From NCBI GenBank assembly GCA_964036045.1, contig OZ038385.1:57631919-57695918 (forward strand): DNA of 64,000 nucleotides. Direction: 5' to 3'. The stretch is from Eutreptiella sp. 'Long Island Sound 2002' (lineage: Eukaryota > Euglenozoa > Euglenophyceae > Eutreptiales > Eutreptiaceae). The notes beneath the pieces were generated by a model, which was given only the letters and a program-made list of their open reading frames with translations, searched no databases and had not been told where the DNA came from. Shown here in pieces: positions 51,815 to 63,918 of the stretch. The stretch's first letter is position 1, and every line of letters begins with the position of its first letter. The translations under genes were made by a program, and so were the position numbers.

Positions 51815-52081
51815 GTGATGAATGAACAGTCAAGGCTGCAACTCAGGACAGCACATGGACCCCAATGTGGCTGGCGACACCTGGGGCGCGGGTGGGGACC
51901 TGCATACAGAACTGGACTGTGGTCAGGGCCTCCGAGGTGTCCACCACCCAGGTATGGTACGAACTCCAAACCGTAGCCACGCAAACAGTCCCCGGGCAGG
52001 CGGTTTGCGCACCGTATAAAGTGTTCTACTCCAACTCCAGCTCCAACTCACTCACTCCCTCTCTGCATTTCTCTCCTTCAG

Positions 52082-53606
52082 GTGCCAAGAGCCGCAGCAG
52101 CTCGAACCCCATGTTCCCCACTCGTGCTGCTGATGGCTGCAGACCCACAGCATCTGTGCCCTCAAGTACTGAGCCCCCGACCCTCCCGGTGCAGAATGCC
52201 ATGTACAGCAGCACTGCCTATCCCCAGACGGCTGCCCGCCAAGCCTCGCAAACACAGAGGCGCGTTGTAAAGACGTTCCCGAGCTCTCAGCAGCAGAACC
52301 GTGTTGGCGACCGCCCGGGACACACAACCAGTGCCGCCGATACCAAGGCCCCCGTGGCGCGCATCGCTCCGCGCACTGAGGTGCGCCCCCGGTCCCCAAA
52401 CCTGGGTTTGCAGCGGATCCCGTTCCCGCAACATCAGAGTGGGGCCGACATTCCAGCAAAACGGACCGGGCATGACGGCGAGCCCCGCCGAGTGCTCTCC
52501 CTGCAGACAAACCCGCATGCAGCTCCATCCCATGGCGCGCAGCACAAGGAACGGCGATTGTCGGATCACCGCCCCGCGCCAGTGGGGACCGAGAGCAGCC
52601 GGGACGCCACTGCACAAAGTCCTGTCTCTGGTGCACTTCCCTCACGCACCCCCCCATCCCGTGTCACAGTGTCGCCGTCGCGGCCGCGGCCGATGGACGG
52701 GCGCATGGGGTACTCGACCCGCGTGAACGCCACGATGACGCCCACCGGTTTTAAGTCGAACACCGCCGCCTGCCGCTCGCGAACCTCCGACGGCCCTTCA
52801 CGGCTCAAACGGCCCCAGCCGGAGATTCTGGCCCGCCGTCGGTCAAAGCCCGAGGGCCCAATTCCCACAGCAATGCGCCCTCCGGCCTCGAAGCCAGAGC
52901 CCGTTTTGTGGCCAACGGATTATGAAGGGATTTCCCGCGACACCTCCTCCTCGCACTCGAGCTCCTCGGGCGCTGAGGCGCGCTCGCACCCGTCGCAGTT
53001 GTGGGTGTCACACGTGCCATCCGTGTCAACACCTCCACCCAAGCCAAAAGCGGAGGCTTGCCAGTCCGCAGCAAACGAAAAGACGGAGCCGACCTCACAG
53101 CGGCGCGTTCCACCGGTGCCGCCCCTGCGGAAGCCGTCGGCCGCGAGCGGTGATGGCCTACTGGCCTCTGGGAGCAGCAGCAGAAGCAGCCGTCTTGTGA
53201 CCCCTTTGCGGATGGATGAGGTGTCCCTGTCCACCGACGACACCTGCTCCTCGCACTCCCCCCCGAAGTCGACGTCTCTCAGCACCGCGGCCCAGCCCTT
53301 GAACGCCTTCCGGTTCGGAGACGAGTCTCCGCAGTCGCCGCTACTGCCCTCGAAGTCGTCCCAGTCGTCACTCAAGCGGGTGGGAATCGCCACGGGCCCC
53401 GAGGGGGACCCCGCCAACAGTCCAACCCTGTCCAATAAGACTACCTCCTGGAGCTCAGGAAGCACGTCCGCCTCGTCGCCCTGCAACCGCATTCACCGCC
53501 GCAGCACGTACAAGTACGTCTGCTTTGAGAACGGCTCGTTCCACAACGTGTGCCCCAGCTGCAAGACCGACCTCTCGGTGTCAGGCGACAAAATGATGTC
53601 ATTGGA
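52082..53606 (+). CDS. Double-RING gene, large Ser/Pro-rich exon with first half of RING 1
   Basis: A textbook acceptor (TCTCTCCTTCAG, AG at 52080-52081) starts about 508 codons, low in order and rich in Ser, Pro, Arg and Thr (many S-P and R-R-x-S pairs, so phosphorylation is likely). It ends Y-V-C-F-E-N-G-S-F-H-N-V-C-P-S-C-K-T-D-L (C-x2-C at 53551-53562). The donor GTATGT (53607) leaves phase 2. The first Cys pair of RING 1 is here; the other three pairs are on the exon at 56614. A possible upstream exon ends at CCCAG|GTATGG near 51951, phase 1, which also fits. Confidence 0.6.
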
Positions 53607-56600
53607 GTATGTGCTAACGAGGGGCGGAATCAGGGGCGGATAGATGGGGACCCAGACCCCCCTGCCCCAGAACATTGCTTTGATTTTCATGTGGGAGGGG
53701 TTCAAGGGTCTTTCAGTGGCTCCGGCAGCAAGGTCCTTGAGCCAGGTCCTTTTATTGGATCCTTCAAGGGGGTCCTTCAAGTGGGTCCATTGAGGGGGTC
53801 TTTTAAGGTGGTGCTTCACAAGGCTTCTTTAGGGGGTCCCTTGGGGAGTTACTGAGGTTGTCCTTCACGGTGGTCCTTCAAGGGGATCTTGTAGTAGGCC
53901 TGTTAGCGGCGTCCTAGGTCCTTCCATGGGTCCCTTGTTAGGGGTCCTTATCAAGATACTAGTCTACATCATCAAGGCCAAGAATATCCTGTTTCCGGAA
54001 CCGTACCCGAACCTTATCTTCAAAATGTGACAATTCAGGAAAAATGGGGGGGAAATTGGGGGAAATGGGATTTTTTTGGGGTTTTGATGGAAAAATGGGA
54101 AATCCTTGGGCCAAAAAACCCCTAAGATGCAGTTTTCTTGGGGAGTCTCATGGAAGGGGCGGTCCATTCCCATTTTCACCCGGCCACATGGCAAAATGAG
54201 GGGAAATCCACATGCTGCTGGGGTGGAGTAGAGCCTAACAGCTCCAAAAGACACAAAGCGACGGTTCGCACTTGGTTGTTGCGATGGAGGAAGGAGAGCT
54301 ATTGTTGGGAAGTACAGATGAAACGGGTCGCAAGCAACTGTTTGAAGCCCCACAAACAAACAAGATTTGTATGCTGTTGTGGACTTGGAAAATGCCTAGG
54401 TTTTGAGCAGGCCGGAGTCACCCCTGCCCTGGGTTATGACAACATCACATGCCTTCTTGGGTATGCTTGTGGGTTTGTGAAAAATGAAAAATACACACAA
54501 AGCAAAAGCTCATGGGTGCGTGGCAGACCTGTGTATGGTGGCCATGGGTACACTAAAAAACAGTCTTAAAAATGCGTTGTTTCAGCTACATAAAATCCAA
54601 ACTGCCATAAGGCGTTCTGATTTTTGGCCATTCTGTACATTCTTGCTGCTGCTTGCTGTTGTTGTTTGCTAGAGGGTACCTCCACCCTCGGCATTAAAGA
54701 GGGTTGAAAAACCTTACTGGTTCCAAAAGCTGGTCGACCCTAATCAAGACTGAGTATTGGGACCGAGCCGGTGGGGAAGGGAGCATGATGCAAGGCCCAA
54801 GAATATCCCGGCCCAGGTGGCACCTTGAGTTCCCCAATGTGTCGTACCTTTGTCACAAGCTACTCCACATGCTCCAGGGGCTGTTGCTTGCGTTTCCCAC
54901 TCCCCCTCAGCTGCAAAACGACATTTGACAACATTTGACAGAACAGCAAATGTTTCCATGACAAAACCACCTTTGGTCAGGATAGGTGCAGCTGACCGTT
55001 TTGAATTATGGCCAAATCCACAACCCCCTGAAAAACTCCGGCATTTTAAAGTATGATGTTTTCAGTCATGGCGTTTTACAGTACGGTCGTTGTAAAATAT
55101 GGCCAGAATAGTATTAAGTGAACCTGTGATACCCTACCATTGGTGGGCTATGACAGCTGCTGCCATGGAGAGGTCTTTCAGCCTCGTTGGATTGATTGAT
55201 ATTTGCAATGGAGACGTTGAGAGGAGGTTCTCTTAGGATTGCAAACAGTGATGGTTTGTGGCAAACTTCTTTAGCTTTTGTTTCATTACTTTGCATTGCT
55301 TGCTACAGTTTTACTGTTGTATGCCAAAGGGAATGATTTTTGGTGACCACAGAAATAGGGGGAAATCACAGATAATCATGGAAAATCACGGACAGGTATT
55401 GAGCCTCACCACCATAGAAATATGAGAAACCTGCCTGTTCCAACAACACTAGTGTTGTCCATTAGTGTCCACTCCAAAAGGACCGCAATTCCATGTATTC
55501 ATCAGGTGCTCTCCAACAGTTTTGCTCTTTCCTACCTTTCCTACGCCCTGTGTACATTCCGGGACCCCCCCCCCTCCAGCCCCCACCCCGTGCTCAAGCA
55601 GGTGCTTCCCCCCCCCCCCCCCCAAACAAAACACATGCACACCTCCCCACATGCACACAGTCTGGAGGTATGCCTGTACAACACACCAGTAGGTGTGTTA
55701 CCTACGACGAACCTGTCTAGCCTACCTCCAATCCAAACCTATGCCCAGGGCAGCAGTTTTTTTTGCATACACAGTGGGGCCAGCAATAACCCGCTTGTCA
55801 GGTGCTTTAGGAGGTTCATTTATGCATCTACCAGAATTTTCTGGTTTTTTGTTCACCCATGATGAGTTGTCAACAGTTTTTTGACCTCCTATGCGTTGTC
55901 ACAATGCTTAGAGTTCAATGAGAAATTCAAACATGCCACCCCGAGTTTTGAACCTGCCCCCTTTACTCCCAACCCAATGGGTGGACACCTGACCCACCGA
56001 TCCATGAGTGGAGGACTCCCTCCTCAAAAGGTGAACATATACGTACACCCAGAAGTACCAACCTCAGTCAGCCTTTATGGCAGCCCCCCTCTCCTGCACA
56101 CCACTTGCGGTGTTTATAACCTCAGAAGTGCCAAGACATTCTCCTTTGCTCTCTGCATCTGTATATTCCACTGAACACTACTACTACTACTACTACGAAC
56201 AAACATGCAAGCACCCCTGAGAGGGTGCTTCTGGTACATCCCAGGGAAAGAACGGCAGCTTTCTGTGTGGGTGAGTTTCTGCATACCCTCTCCCTGCACC
56301 CCATTCCCCATCCATTCTGAACATTATGGGGTCCAATCTCATTTCGGTTGTCGCTGTTCTGGTCAGTTCTTCCTCTTTTTGCACAATTGCCATCCTCACC
56401 AGAGGAGTGGCGCAGCTTATTCATAGCAGAACGCAGTAGCCAGCGTTGAATCATGCATGCTGGAGGCTGAGCAACTCCTACATTCCTGCTCATCTTGTTA
56501 TCTCAAAACGTAGTTTGGGGCTTCAAGTCCAAATTCATCTGACGTCCAAAGGAAGTATGTGTGTGACTGGCAAAAGGGATGCCACAATGTATATGCAATT

Positions 56601-56613
56601 GTTCTTTGTCTAG
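53607..56613. other. Inferred intron of the double-RING gene (3007 bp)
   Basis: It runs from the GTATGT donor to the TTCTTTGTCTAG acceptor. It contains a degenerate GGTCCTTCAAGGGG satellite at about 53690-53950, C runs at 55566-55573 and 55608-55623, and a CTACTA repeat near 56180. No other gene was supported inside it. Confidence 0.5.
53690..53950. repeat. Degenerate GGTCCTTCAAGGGG satellite
   Basis: Roughly fifteen imperfect copies of a 14-20 bp unit around GGTCCTTCAAGGGGG, with spacing variable. Confidence 0.75.
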
Positions 56614-56812
56614 GTGCAACTGCAGCCTGTGCGAGAAGTGCTGCCGGGCATTGCTGCAGGATGGTGCACTGAAGTGCCCCGGCTGCCGGGAGGTGACTGT
56701 GCTTGGCAGTGCAGGCATCGACGGGCTATGCCCAAACTATGCGCTCACCAGCCTTTGCATGATGCAGACGGACCGGATGCGGGAGCACCGCGACACCGTC
56801 TTCGTTCTCGAG
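56614..56812 (+). CDS. Double-RING gene, exon with second half of RING 1
   Basis: The acceptor TTCTTTGTCTAG (AG at 56612-56613) is followed by one base that completes the codon left at 53606, then C-N-C-S-L-C-E-K-C-C-R-A-L and L-K-C-P-G-C-R-E. Joined to C-P-S-C this gives C-x2-C-x15-C-x-C-x2-C-x2-C-x10-C-x2-C, a complete RING pattern with Cys in place of the usual His. The helix after it (L-C-P-N-Y-A-L-T-S-L) is typical of RING ligases. The exon ends CTCGAG|GTGCAG in phase 0. RING proteins act as E3 ubiquitin ligases with an E2. Confidence 0.65.
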
Positions 56813-58017
56813 GTGCAGGCTGGCTGGGCTCCGTGCGCTTGCTTGGCAATGCATAGTGCACACCAGTACAGGGGTTTCGGCGTCCGTTTGGGCGATTGTG
56901 AGGGGTGGAAACAACAAAAAGTGGGGTCTAGTGGTGGATGAGATGCCCTTGGAAATGTAATCCCAGCCACGTAGCCCCTGGCATGCCCCATTGTTGGTGT
57001 GAGGCTGTTCACAGTCAAGATGACACAGATTCTGGGCCAGTTTGGGGCTTTCTCAGACACACTGTGGAATGAGCAGCTACAAAAGCCTTCTTTGTCACAA
57101 GCAAAGCAAGGTGGTTGTGGCACATGCCATTTTATTCAGTTGGCTATTTTGAGGCGGTTTTGGGGGCTGTTTGGGGCAAAACGTGGCTGCTTTCAGCTGC
57201 CAACTGGCAGATTTCGGAGGGCAGCCCCCAACTTGGTGCTCATGCCCTGGGCTGTAAGTTTGGGGCTCAAACTCTGTATTTGGGAAGCCCAATTGCCAAT
57301 GCAAAAGATGGCGAGCGTAGGGTAGAGCACAAAATCATGGGGCGGAGTGACAGAAAGGAGAAGTGCTCGCTGTTGTTGCTTGCTTGCTAGCGAGCTAGAA
57401 GGTGTACCCGCACAGGTGCAGGTCATCCTGGGGTGCTGGGGTTGGTAGCTGTGGATGTAGGGTGGTTGTGGGCTGTATAACTCACTGACAGACGCAGGGT
57501 GTGAAGGCGCAGGGACGTTGCTGCAACATGGATCTGGCGGTGGGTGCATAGGGGGTGGGGTGTAGTATTATATATTGCTGTACCACCCTCCCTTTACATC
57601 TAGCCAGCAACAACAACAAGCAAGCAATCACAAACAGGTCTCGTTTCCGCTTTTTTATGGCCGTTATTCTGTCCCATCAAAGATCCGCTCTCTTCTCAAG
57701 CCCTCGTTTGTGTGGACATGCAGCTTTCCCAAATCCAGAGTGTGAGTCCCTGCTCAGTGGTGGCGGCCCAGGGTGTTGGGAGGTGTATCCTCTACCTCAA
57801 TTCTCCTGTTATCCCTGCATTCCTGCCTGCCCTTGACCCTCCCTGTCCCTCCACACGCACCCTCACCCCAACTGCTAAGTCCTCCCTGCCCATGGCCCTA
57901 AGTCGCTGGGGCCCTATGCCCTATGCCCTTTGTCCCTGTGCTCCATGTGCCTGCCAGTGCCTTACACTCCTGTTCCCTTTATCCTGATGTCCCAATGCTA
58001 CTTTTCCTGGTCCACAG

Positions 58018-58275
58018 GAGATCGGCGCTTTCTGCCCCATCTGCCTTGAGGCATATAGGGACGCGGTCGTGCCATGCGTACTCAGCTGCGGGCACAGTAT
58101 GTGCGGCGAATGCCGCAAGACTTCAGTGCTCAACAACGAGTGCCCGCAGTGCCGCTCACATCTGCGCACCGGCTTTGAGGAAGAGAACCACGTCAACAAG
58201 CCTTTGCTGCAGGCGTTGGAGACGATCAAGGCCATGAACCGCACACTGCCGTGCACAGAGGCGGGTCGTGATTGA
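58018..58275 (+). CDS. Double-RING gene, terminal exon with RING 2
   Basis: The acceptor ACTTTTCCTGGTCCACAG (AG at 58016-58017) is in phase 0, matching the previous donor. The frame reads F-C-P-I-C-L-E-A-Y-R-D-A-V-V-P-C, L-S-C-G-H-S-M-C-G-E-C, N-E-C-P-Q-C-R, a canonical C3HC4 RING. It then has a helix N-K-P-L-L-Q-A-L-E-T-I-K and stops at TGA 58273-58275. A C-terminal RING directly after another RING, behind a long disordered region, is unusual; this is not the RING-IBR-RING order, since the spacer has no IBR cysteines. Confidence 0.75.
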   Translation, partial: EIGAFCPICLEAYRDAVVPCVLSCGHSMCGECRKTSVLNNECPQCRSHLRTGFEEENHVNKPLLQALETIKAMNRTLPCTEAGRD

Positions 58276-60086
58276 GCTGCATCTGGCCATGGACCTGGGC
58301 ACCACAATGCCCTCGCCCTTTTCAGGAAGTCTTTTGGTTCCATCGCTCAAACTGTAGCAGTGGTGGGGTATGCCGATGGACCAGATGGCCTCTGTTGCCA
58401 CACCCCAGGGTTTGGGGGTTGTCCCAACGAAAGTAGGAACAGGCGAAAGTTGCACAGAGGGGGGGGGGCTGAGGGCCCAGCGCTTTGTGAGAGAGCCTGC
58501 ACAACAAACAAGTGTGTTGGTTCTGCGAATTCGTTTCTGGTGTCTTTTTTTCCTTCTGGTGAATCACAGTACAGATGGGGAGTCGGGAGTTCCTCTTCGG
58601 TAGCCTGAACCTCGAATCCCTATGGCTAGACCATATCTTTGATGGACTCCCTCCAGGTGCGGCTTGTGCCATATGCATCTCGGCACGTGTTGTAATGCGA
58701 TACTTACAAATTGATTCCATCAGCGCACTGGTTCAGGCAACCATGAAGGCTTTCCTGTTCGGTAGCCCGAACGCCTGAATGCCCTGAGCTGGAGCATATC
58801 TTCCATTCAGGTGTGTGTGAACGGGGCTGCTTGTGGGAAGCCAGTTGTGGCGGAAGACTGTTGCCCCGGTCCCACAACTGGAAGCCCCTTGTTGGCCCAG
58901 ATGGGTAGTTGTAGGAATTCATGTCTGAATACTGACTCTGTTTCAATTTATGAAAACCACCCAGCATTGACTTTGGGAGTGATATTACTCCTGTCCAACT
59001 CGGGTTTCTATAGCTAAAGTTAAGCAATTATTTTTAGTTTTGCCACAGCAGATACAGAGTCGGAGACAGCTTACATCACGTCTCAGGAAGGGGACGGATC
59101 TCCATCAGGGGAACAGGTCAAGCCACAATTACTGTCCCTGTCCACAGTTGATGATTTGAAGTGAGCTGCCAGTCAGCTTCCAATTGCCCGCCCGTACTCC
59201 AGACTATCTCGCGCCAACAAAATGGGCACCGGATGCCCAGGTGCTGAGCCATCATTCATGGCTCCATCATGCTCTTCTTGAGCCGAACAAAACCATTATG
59301 TGAGAGTGTTTTGATGCGGATGATCAATCTTGCGTGCGGCTGTTTTGGTGGGCCATGGGCAGGAGTATGTGTCGTGGTCTGCAACTGTACCCAGGTCGCA
59401 GAAGGGGGTTGAGAGGACACAAGCAAAACAGGTGCCTTCATACCAGTGACACGCTTTGTCGTGCACAGCGGGACTGTCTGACAAGCCTCAAAGATGGCCT
59501 GGACTTTCAGCTACCAAATTTTTTGGGAGGGTTTACATGAGCCCCCCCCCCCCCCTCTGCGAGGCCTTGTGCCCCCCCCCCCCCCCCTCTGCGCCCTTTG
59601 CATGCAATTTTCGCCCGCTGCATCCGCTTGGACACTTCTCCTTCCTCCCTGTTCCCACTTCTGTGACCTCCAAGGCAGCAGTCAGCTGCAGGGTTCCTGC
59701 TCTGATCCCCATGTAGTTCAGTTATAGTTCACTTATATCATCACTGTCCCTGGCACCAGTGCTTGTACCTCGCCCTCTTTAAAAAAAACCAATATAAAAA
59801 TGCATATTTTGTTTCACTGGTGCACCAGCCCAAATGTGCGCTGCAGGCCTTCTGCAAACCACCCAGCGCTGTGAATTCATTTTGGTGGTCTTCACCATAG
59901 GCCATTGCACACCATCACACACAGCAGCAACCCTTTTCACAGCACAGCCCTTGCACGGCAAGGGCTGGGGTCCCAAACACATGACCAGACAAGTGTTCCG
60001 ATACGTTTCCATGTTGAAGAATAAATGACTATCCCCAGAATTCCCAACTCGTCGCCAATCGCAGTGCTGCTTCTATTCCCTTATAG
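58276..60086. other. Gene-poor stretch with diverged duplication
   Basis: TTCGGTAGCC, then GAACCTCGAATCCCT and ACCATATCTTTGATGGACTC at about 58595-58650, recurs in diverged form at 58760-58808, in each case before a GTG-rich acceptor-like CAG. A short Cys-rich open segment after 58810 (C-V-N-G-A-A-C-G-K, E-D-C-C-P-G-P) could be an exon but has no clear donor. C runs lie at 59543-59553 and 59572-59586. Confidence 0.4.
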
Positions 60087-60594
60087 ATGTCATGCCAATG
60101 TGCAGCCCCAGGTGGTATGGTAAGGATTGCTTTTCGTTGCCAAGTGCCTCACTGCTGTTGTGGATGTTGTGGCGGCAGGATGTTCAACAGGACGTGGAGA
60201 AATGGATGGGGCCCCGCAGCTGGCCACCGTCTTTTTTGGCCCTGTGACCGGGACAAAGTCATGCTGCTCACTTTTGCCAGCTCTCCTCCTGAGGATATGG
60301 CAGCCAACCAAACGTTGCCTCATATGCCCAGCTCCGACCAATGTTTTGGCGTTAACATCAGGAAGTTTCTTGAACGTTGAGCCGAACAAGTCTCGTGGGG
60401 TTGTGGGTAGGAAAGCCCCCGCAAGGACTGCTGTTTGCAGCCAATTTCGGTGGCTTGGGACCAGGCGCACTGTTGACTATTTCTTCGGCCCAACAGATGA
60501 TTCCAGCTTGGTTGTCTGCCCAAGGAGTCTGGCCTTTGTTGATTTCCAGCCATGGATGCACAGCTCCGGCTCTTTTACAAGGATGGGGCTCTAG
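60087..60594 (+). CDS. Hypothetical protein, possible frame change
   Basis: After TATTCCCTTATAG, one frame gives F-N-R-T-W-R-N-G-W-G-P-A-A-G-H, then D-K-V-M-L-L-T-F-A-S-S-P-P-E-D-M-A and G-V-N-I-R-K-F-L-E-R to a stop near 60380. A second frame continues K-A-P-A-R-T-A-V-C-S-Q-F-R-W-L-G-T, Y-F-F-G-P-T-D-D-S-S-L-V-V-C-P to 60594. Both parts look coding and may belong together through an intron or frameshift. Family not recognised. Confidence 0.3.
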
Positions 60595-62081
60595 GGTCTT
60601 GGGGGATTGGGCCAAAAAAAATGACCTGCTTTGGGATGTGTTGCATCTTGGTGCTGCGCACAATAGAAATACAGATGAAATATCCACCATCCACTTCGGG
60701 GTCCCTTGCCAAAGGTAATAGACTTTCTGTGTAATAGACAAAATTGTGCATAAGACCTGTCGATTCCTTGCTGTTCTGGAATCCCGCCGCCTTTCAATTT
60801 TTCTCTTGTCAGCCTGTGATTGATGATTCCCTCACGGCAGTTAGGGGGTAGCTGACAGCAGTCACCAACGCTGTCTTGATGTTCAGCCTCAACGCGCCCC
60901 ATTCACTCAGGCTGCTCGCTGCAGCCCCAACGTTCCCACCTGCTCAGACATCCCGTCACAAGCTATTGGGCTCGGGCCACCCCTACATCGTGTTACACAG
61001 TGCCTGTGGCATTGATACATTCTGAGGTGGCAGAATCGACAATGTTGCTGGGCGGAACCCTGTTTGAGGTTGGGTGCAGCAAAGTCCAGGATTTTCCTGC
61101 CTAAGTTTCCAGTAAGCACAGCACTGGAGTCATCTCCGTTGTTTCTTTCTTCCTCCCCTCTTTTGCTCCACAGCGTCCCATTCGTATCAATATTGTACGT
61201 ATGCTCGCGGCCTGTGTTGCAAACTCTCTGTAGATATGCATTGCGGGTGCACATCAGCCCCTGTTCTGAAAACAGAATGAGTACAAACCTCGTGTTTGTG
61301 ACCTGGTGCCCACATTCAAGGATTGCTGCCATGTGCCTTCCATGTACTAGCCACATCCCCCCCCCCCCCCCCCCGCCGTTTGCTAGCCCCTGATTGCTCA
61401 GCATAACTGGTTGGCAACTGTTGGTGCTGGTGTTATCAGCCAGGGCGCTTTACTGACCATGACCTGTTTCTGCGTGTTTGGCTGTATTTGTATATTATAT
61501 GGATGCACATGCGAACCTCTACAATACCGCCGTTTTGAGCCTTTTTGGTGCCGTTTTCAGCCATTTTCATGCGCATGTGACGTCTGAGGCTCTGGTTTGG
61601 ATTTGCTTTTTTCACCTTTTGCACCTTCTACACCCCGTGAACACCGGGCACAGCCAGCACATGTACATGGTCTTTGCAAGTGGATACCTCAGAGAGGATA
61701 ACGTGCAGTTTGGACCCCTGCAGAGGACAGCCCCACACACGCCAGGTGTTGGGCACATGCTGGGTGCATTCGAACCCCCCAAAGCACTACAATGCCCAAT
61801 GCCCAGCGACGAACCGGTACACCTGCAAGTGACCCAATGCAAGCCACCAACACTCTGCCGCGAAAAGCCACGGTGATAGAATGTCGATGACACACCACCG
61901 ACCCAGACACGAAGCGCACTCTACGCCAGGCACTCACCAAGCACACGCGAGGCACACGCCACGCAAATGCCAGCCACTCACCAGGTATGCAGCCCCCCCC
62001 CCCCCCCCCCCCCACCCCCTTCCCATGACAACAACCGCATGTCAGAACAACAGCAGGTGTTGTTTCTGCAATCTTTGGTTA

Positions 62082-62240
62082 ACCCCTGTACGCACAGCGT
62101 GCAGGACCTAAATCGGCTGACCTGTTTCCACAATTTTTGGCACGTCCTGCTTCTGCGCTGACCCCTGTACGCACAGCGTGCAGGACCTAAATAGGCTGAC
62201 CTGTTTCCGCAATTTTTGGAACCATGGAATTCGGCGGTTC
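62082..62240. repeat. 79-bp tandem duplication
   Basis: ACCCCTGTACGCACAGCGTG, then CAGGACCTAAATCGGCTGAC occurs at 62082 and 62161 with a single C/A difference, continuing to CCTGTTTCCRCAATTTTTGG. Confidence 0.9.
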
Positions 62241-63218
62241 CATTTTCTGGTTGTCCGAGAAGATCCAGTTTTTTCCGTGATTTCGGCCTGGGGATGGTAT
62301 TTTGGGGGCGACGGTTTCTGTTCTGCCACTTGTTGATCCTCCCTTGCACATGTCATGCCTCATTCTGCTTCTTGCTTCATTTTCAGAGATTGGCGCATGA
62401 ATGGTGCGGTAGTGGTGGCCTTATTGCTTATGCCTTCCCACTGGTCTGCACTTGTGGGCACATTAATTGGGAGATCCTTGAGATCTGTGCCTTTCAGGAA
62501 AAAAGCAAGTTTGAAGCACGAGTGCATGGTTGATCTGTGTGCACAACAACAATGGCTGACACTTTTTGATGAGAAGCCACCATTTCGGCAGCTCAGATAC
62601 GCGATTTTACGTCAAGAATTTCATCATTTAGCCCTCTTTGCCATCTGCGTTGCAGCCACTACCGGGGCAACTAGCGCCTGTGTACCCGGCATGCACAGGA
62701 CAGGTACCCTGATAACACGTGGGACCTTGCCTACGGTGTCGCCTTCGTTGTTTTGGTTTTTAAATCTCCCCAACAAAAGCGCTCAGTGGTCTTTTGAACA
62801 GCCAACAGAAGATGGAACAATGTATGCAAGATGACCCTGCTTTTTGTTCGGAGTGTGAACCGGAACACCGTACACTCCATTCAACAGCATCTTCGTCCTT
62901 CTGACAGCCTCAAGACAGAGGGAACCTCAAGTTTGGCCCATTTCCAATTTTTTGCATGTTCACAGACTGGATTTGCGGGACGTTTGGATGTTATTGTGGC
63001 TTTCCCCAATTGTATTGCCCCTAGAATGTAACGGGTCGCATCTGGAGCACAAGACATGGGGCGGGACACAGGCCAAGATCCACAGGATCCGCCTCCATCC
63101 TGCTTCATACTGGAGACTGCTTCTGCCTCTGTTGCCCCGCCTCTTGCTGAAGAGATTTCAAAACCCCATTTCTGACTTGACTCGGGAATTGAGGCCAGCA
63201 GTCTTTTGCTCCGCACTC

Positions 63219-63222
<4 letters not shown>

Positions 63223-63253
<31 letters not shown>
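63223..63253. repeat. (CT)n microsatellite
   Basis: About 15 uninterrupted CT units. Confidence 0.95.
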
Positions 63254-63257
<4 letters not shown>

Positions 63258-63355
63258 TATATCTTGGTTGTCCATTAACATTGTTCACCCACTGTGCTAA
63301 CGTATCTTACCCCTCCTCTTACACTTACGTGAGTTCGGTTGTCTAAGTCGTTCAT

Positions 63356-63381
63356 CTTGTGTGTCATGATTGACACACAAG
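63356..63381. repeat. Perfect 11-bp hairpin
   Basis: CTTGTGTGTCA, a 4-base TGAT loop, then TGACACACAAG. It lies 9 bp upstream of the ATG of the zinc-knuckle ORF. Confidence 0.85.
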
Positions 63382-63390
63382 GGGGAGACA

Positions 63391-63918
63391 ATGAGTCTCA
63401 TAGATCACAGCACCCTGGTGGCTTGCAAGTGGTGCGTTCAGTGTCCCTTCATCGAATTGATAGAGACCCCATTGGCCAACAGGGGGTTCTGGCCAAGGGG
63501 TGGTGCCGTTGGCCATCCTTGTTTGGGAGTTGGACAAGAAGGCCAAATGCTGCAAGTAAACCAGCAAAAAAGACAATTAATGTGGTACAAACCACCTGGG
63601 AACTGCTTCGAATGCAGACAACTGAGGCACTGGGCAAAATTTTGCCAGGAACCGCAAACAGCCACCAGGTGCATGCCAGTGATCGGGCGACAATCTTTCT
63701 GTGTGCCTCCAAAGGGACCGCCACCATCACCCTGTAGATGGCGTAATCAAACCCCCTCCCCCACACCTTGTCCTTCCCCACCCCTTGTCCTTCCCCAGGG
63801 GGGGGTGGGGGACCGTCACATGCTCAACCCAAAAAATTTTCGTTGCAGCTCACTGTGTTGTTGTGGCAAAACCACCACCCAAGAGTGCTGCCCAAAGCAT
63901 TCCAGTGGAAAGTTGTGA
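63391..63918 (+). CDS. CCHC zinc-knuckle ORF (Gag-like fragment)
   Basis: ATG 63391 opens 175 codons to a stop ending at 63918. Residues 72-85 read C-F-E-C-R-Q-L-R-H-W-A-K-F-C, an exact C-x2-C-x4-H-x4-C knuckle, preceded by a basic Q-Q-K-R-Q-L-M-W-Y-K. Such knuckles bind single-stranded nucleic acid and are typical of retrotransposon Gag and some cellular RNA-binding proteins. The Pro/Ser-rich part after it contains CCCCACCCCTTGTCCTTCC repeats. No protease or RT follows before the window ends, so the assignment to Gag is tentative. Confidence 0.45.
   Translation: MSLIDHSTLVACKWCVQCPFIELIETPLANRGFWPRGGAVGHPCLGVGQEGQMLQVNQQKRQLMWYKPPGNCFECRQLRHWAKFCQEPQTATRCMPVIGRQSFCVPPKGPPPSPCRWRNQTPSPTPCPSPPLVLPQGGVGDRHMLNPKNFRCSSLCCCGKTTTQECCPKHSSGKL

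Larger units (their letters stand above)
60595..63355. other. Mostly unassigned stretch
   Basis: It contains C runs at 61359-61374 and 61990-62013, a 79-bp tandem duplication at 62082-62240 and a (CT)n run at 63223-63253. Open plus-strand segments at 61630-61876 and 62355-62834 are non-repetitive but have no motif or clear splice sites. A short F-C-S-E-C-E-P-E-H-R-T-L-H near 62850 resembles a zinc knuckle. Confidence 0.4.

Noticed and set aside
62840-62900. Short C-x2-C-x3-H-x3-H zinc knuckle
   Set aside because: About 30 codons, no splice signal and no second copy; could be chance.
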